Shown here piece after piece: positions 61,474 to 64,000 of a DNA stretch of 64,000 nucleotides (position 1 is the stretch's first letter; each line of letters starts with the position of its first letter). The stretch comes from Planctomycetota bacterium. GTDB lineage: Bacteria; Planctomycetota; Phycisphaerae; Phycisphaerales; Phycisphaeraceae. The stretch covers positions 4,774,001 through 4,838,000 of the forward strand of contig CP066225.1 in assembly GCA_016350165.1 (NCBI GenBank), in the 5' to 3' direction. The notes beneath the pieces are model-generated. The model was not told the DNA's origin, searched no databases, and saw only the letters and a program-made list of their open reading frames with translations. A program made the translations under genes and the position numbers.

Positions 61474-64000
61474 ATGATCAGGATGAAAACCACAGCAAAG
61501 ATCTCATACACTTTAATCGCTTTAGTATTAATAGTTTTACTACAGATAGAAACGATACACGCGAAATCTAAAAATGATCTCGGTAAATTTGCATCTTTCG
61601 AAAATGCCTCTGCTCTAACGACTTGGCAAGACAATAGTGGCACCCTTTCTATTTCACCACGTCATTTCAAGCATGGCAAAAACAGCCTCAAATGGCAGTG
61701 GTCTGCGAACTCAATTCTAAAACATTCATCCAAAGATTTGATCGCAGCCACAACCTTACGTGGTGGTAAAACCGAACGTTTTGAACAGCATTTTATCGAT
61801 AGGCAAGCACTCGTAGGCGGCATTCTTTCATGGGTATATAACGAAAACCCAATCGACGATCAGCTTACCTTTGTGTTTGGTACTTCAGAATCACTTGCTG
61901 TAAACAATCCACGCTATCGATACACATTCAACCTGAATTTTAAAGGGTGGCGTGCGATGTGGGTGCAACTCGATGCCGATGCCGCAGTCGAAAATTATGT
62001 AGGTAATCAACTTGTCGATTCAATGTGGGTATATCCACCAAAGAACAATGTAGCCGGATCAGTTTTCTTCGACATGATCGAATTTACATCGCATGTAACC
62101 AGCAAGAGAAATGCTGACGATCAGCTACCTTTCCTTAATAAGGAATATGAAGTTTGGGGTGAAAACGAAATCTCAAACCAATGGGGCCCACCTCTTCATT
62201 GGCGTGCATTACAACCATCACGTTTGATAGCAGATAAAATTACCGATTCGCAAATCGAAACATTCGATAGAATTCTTCAACGTTATGACAATTGGATTCT
62301 CAGCAACCAAAATGTAGACATTGATAATCAAGCATATCAGATACGACTTGCTAATCTTCAAAAAGCAATCAGCAAAGCAAAAAAAAGCTACGGCAAACTA
62401 AACATTAAGCGTCTTTCCGATGGCACAATTGTTGGTAATGCGTTTTTCAGTGAACGTGATAAATACGATCCGCGTTTTGGCAGTTTACTTAAGAACGGCC
62501 TTCCGCTCATGTTAGCCTTTGATTACAAAATCAACGGCAACACTGAAAGTAAACAAAAGCTCTTTGATTTCCTTGATTATATTCACGATCAGGGTTGGGC
62601 GGACGGCAGCGCGATCGGCACAATTAATCACCAAACGAATAGCGTTTCTTCATATATCCATGCTGTAATGGTCATGCGTAAAGAATTGAAAGAAACTGGC
62701 CGCCTTGCTCGTGAAATCGCAAAGATTCGCTGGTATTGTTTGTTTGGCAAAATCTATGATCCAAATCCACGTCAAGACGTAACCGCTGATACCGTGCGAA
62801 CAAATCTACTCTATCATTTGCTTGTCATTCTCATGATGGATGATACGCCAGAAAAAGTAACAGCCATTCAAAACTATCTTGCATGGTTAGATTACGCACT
62901 CGGTGTCATGCCCGGCTTCAAAGATACAATCAAGCCCGACTATCTCGGCTATCACCATCGCGGCGCATACCTCAACGCTTACTCATCTGAAGCGTATCAT
63001 GTGGCTTCTGTTGTCGCATATCTACTGCATGGCACACAGTTCTCCATGCCCGAAAATGCAACACACAACCTCAAGCAATCGCTTCTCACACTTAGAAGCA
63101 TTTCCCAAGTTTACGATACACCGCAAAGTGTTGCAGGTCGCTTTCCTCATAATATCAGACCACTTGCAAAGCTTCTTCCTGCATACGGCTATCTTTCATT
63201 CGATCAAGATTCAGAAAGTGCCAATCAGTACGATCCACAGATGATCGCCGCTTTCAAACGCCTTTGGCTAGCTGATCCAGAATTACTTCAAAGCGAACTG
63301 TTCCCCAAAGCTTTCAGTCGCATCAGCTACTACGACACACTCGGCGCAATTCAGCTAATGAACAAACTAGCTGCAGTTGAAGCATCTGCAGAAGCTGATC
63401 CAGAATTGACAACCTACAAGCCATATGCAGCTTTATTTGTACATCGCAAGGGCAATTGGCTTGCAAATGTTCATGGCTGGAGTCAGTATATTTGGGACTT
63501 TGAATCAAGTGCATCCGAAAACCTCTACGGTCGCTACTGGAGTTACGGTATGTTGCAAATCCTCGCAACAGGTAATCCAGTTAACACAATCGATAGTGGC
63601 ATTAACGTCGAGAATGGTTGGGATTGGAATAGACTTCCTGGCTCAACGACAAAACATTTAGACTTAGATGAACTAATTGTCGATCGTAAACCATCAGCTA
63701 ACTACAAAGAAGGTCGGCATCGCAATTTTTCCGATGAAACCTTTGTCGGCGGCGTCACATCACAAAACAAAGCAGGCATCTTTGCGATGAAGTTGCATGA
63801 CACTGCATATGATCCAACCTTCAAAGCACGCAAGTCATACTTCTTCTTTGATGACCGAATCATCTGTCTAGGCACTGGTATTCAAAACCAGGATTCGCAG
63901 CACAACACTGAAACAACTTTGTTCCAATTCAGCCTTAATAACCTCTCTAACCCGCTTGAAATGAGTGATAGTAATGACTTGCATGATAGTCATTTCACCC
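61474..64000 (+). CDS. Polysaccharide lyase family 8, chondroitinase ABC-like (3' end outside window)
   Basis: The frame from the ATG at 61474 (or 61483) stays open to the right edge, about 842 codons. A signal peptide (TLIALVLIVLLQIETIHA) is followed by an N-terminal beta-sandwich with HFKHGKNSLKWQW, as in chondroitin ABC lyases, then the toroid with catalytic block GYHHRGAYLNAYSSEAYHVA (residue about 483 on) and ENGWDWNRLPGSTT at 63613-63654. Numbering of the His and Tyr fits the PL8 base and acid pair. It cleaves chondroitin/dermatan-type chains to unsaturated disaccharides outside the cell. It is 97 bases after the sulfatase in the LacI-controlled operon. This PL8 differs in subfamily from the one at 43015. 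Confidence 0.9.
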   Translation, partial: MIRMKTTAKISYTLIALVLIVLLQIETIHAKSKNDLGKFASFENASALTTWQDNSGTLSISPRHFKHGKNSLKWQWSANSILKHSSKDLIAATTLRGGKTERFEQHFIDRQALVGGILSWVYNENPIDDQLTFVFGTSESLAVNNPRYRYTFNLNFKGWRAMWVQLDADAAVENYVGNQLVDSMWVYPPKNNVAGSVFFDMIEFTSHVTSKRNADDQLPFLNKEYEVWGENEISNQWGPPLHWRALQPSRLIADKITDSQIETFDRILQRYDNWILSNQNVDIDNQAYQIRLANLQKAISKAKKSYGKLNIKRLSDGTIVGNAFFSERDKYDPRFGSLLKNGLPLMLAFDYKINGNTESKQKLFDFLDYIHDQGWADGSAIGTINHQTNSVSSYIHAVMVMRKELKETGRLAREIAKIRWYCLFGKIYDPNPRQDVTADTVRTNLLYHLLVILMMDDTPEKVTAIQNYLAWLDYALGVMPGFKDTIKPDYLGYHHRGAYLNAYSSEAYHVASVVAYLLHGTQFSMPENATHNLKQSLLTLRSISQVYDTPQSVAGRFPHNIRPLAKLLPAYGYLSFDQDSESANQYDPQMIAAFKRLWLADPELLQSELFPKAFSRISYYDTLGAIQLMNKLAAVEASAEADPELTTYKPYAALFVHRKGNWLANVHGWSQYIWDFESSASENLYGRYWSYGMLQILATGNPVNTIDSGINVENGWDWNRLPGSTTKHLDLDELIVDRKPSANYKEGRHRNFSDETFVGGVTSQNKAGIFAMKLHDTAYDPTFKARKSYFFFDDRIICLGTGIQNQDSQHNTETTLFQFSLNNLSNPLEMSDSNDLHDSHFT

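Noticed and set aside
61428-61643. 71-residue minus-strand frame at the start of the PL8 gene
   Set aside because: It lies antisense to the signal-peptide region of a continuous PL8 reading frame.
1-64000. tRNA or rRNA genes, phage genes or insertion sequences
   Set aside because: None recognised on either strand; only the SRP RNA was found.

Overview
The window looks like chromosomal DNA of a marine planctomycete, most likely of the class Phycisphaerae. The grounds are the density of sulfatases (five complete, one cut by the left edge), several one-pseudopilin-like proteins with an N-terminal FTLIELLVVISI segment and a DGHV/DNHV-type C-terminal motif, exosortase-type PEP-CTERM proteins, CPxCxYNLRG zinc-ribbon membrane proteins, and a complete hpnCDE squalene pathway. 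No database search was possible, so the genus is not assigned.

Layout. 0-13.5 kb is a carbohydrate island: a sulfatase end, a sugar ABC importer (binding protein and two permeases, no ATPase), a Cys-type sulfatase, two tandem pseudopilin-like genes plus a decayed third copy, a GH97-like glycosidase, an AraC regulator and a Ser-type sulfatase. 13.7-26.8 kb is housekeeping: cyclophilin, ROK kinase, gatC-gatA, queF, sucD, two zinc-ribbon membrane proteins, a DUF1961/YesU-like lipoprotein, a YacL-like PIN/TRAM protein, then SRP RNA, dnaX and ebfC. 27-42 kb holds an orphan CBM48-like protein, a glycosyltransferase operon divergent from hpnC-hpnD-hpnE, a redoxin, an MscS channel, a PEP-CTERM protein, a TPR protein and recA.

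43-64 kb is a second, larger polysaccharide-degradation region. It contains a PL8 lyase with two BNR-type beta-propeller PEP-CTERM proteins (one minus-strand operon), a TIM-barrel epimerase, an operon of GH29 alpha-L-fucosidase with two Ser-type sulfatases, a PEP-CTERM protein, a pseudopilin-like protein, a LacI regulator and, divergent from it, an operon of a PHP-type metalloenzyme, a Ser-type sulfatase and a chondroitinase-ABC-like PL8 lyase that runs off the right edge. Secretion signals suggest division of labour: lyases, propellers and some sulfatases are exported, while the fucosidase, PHP enzyme and two sulfatases lack signal peptides and probably act on imported oligosaccharides. The likely substrate class is sulfated, uronate- or fucose-containing glycans (glycosaminoglycan- or fucoidan-like); this is inferred from the families.

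The most notable non-gene signals are a consensus promoter with a LacI-type operator inside its spacer, two families of intergenic repeats (one with 149-150 bp spacing in two places 19 kb apart), a pseudogene on the minus strand at about 6.35-6.61 kb, and strand-composition switches inside single genes such as recA.
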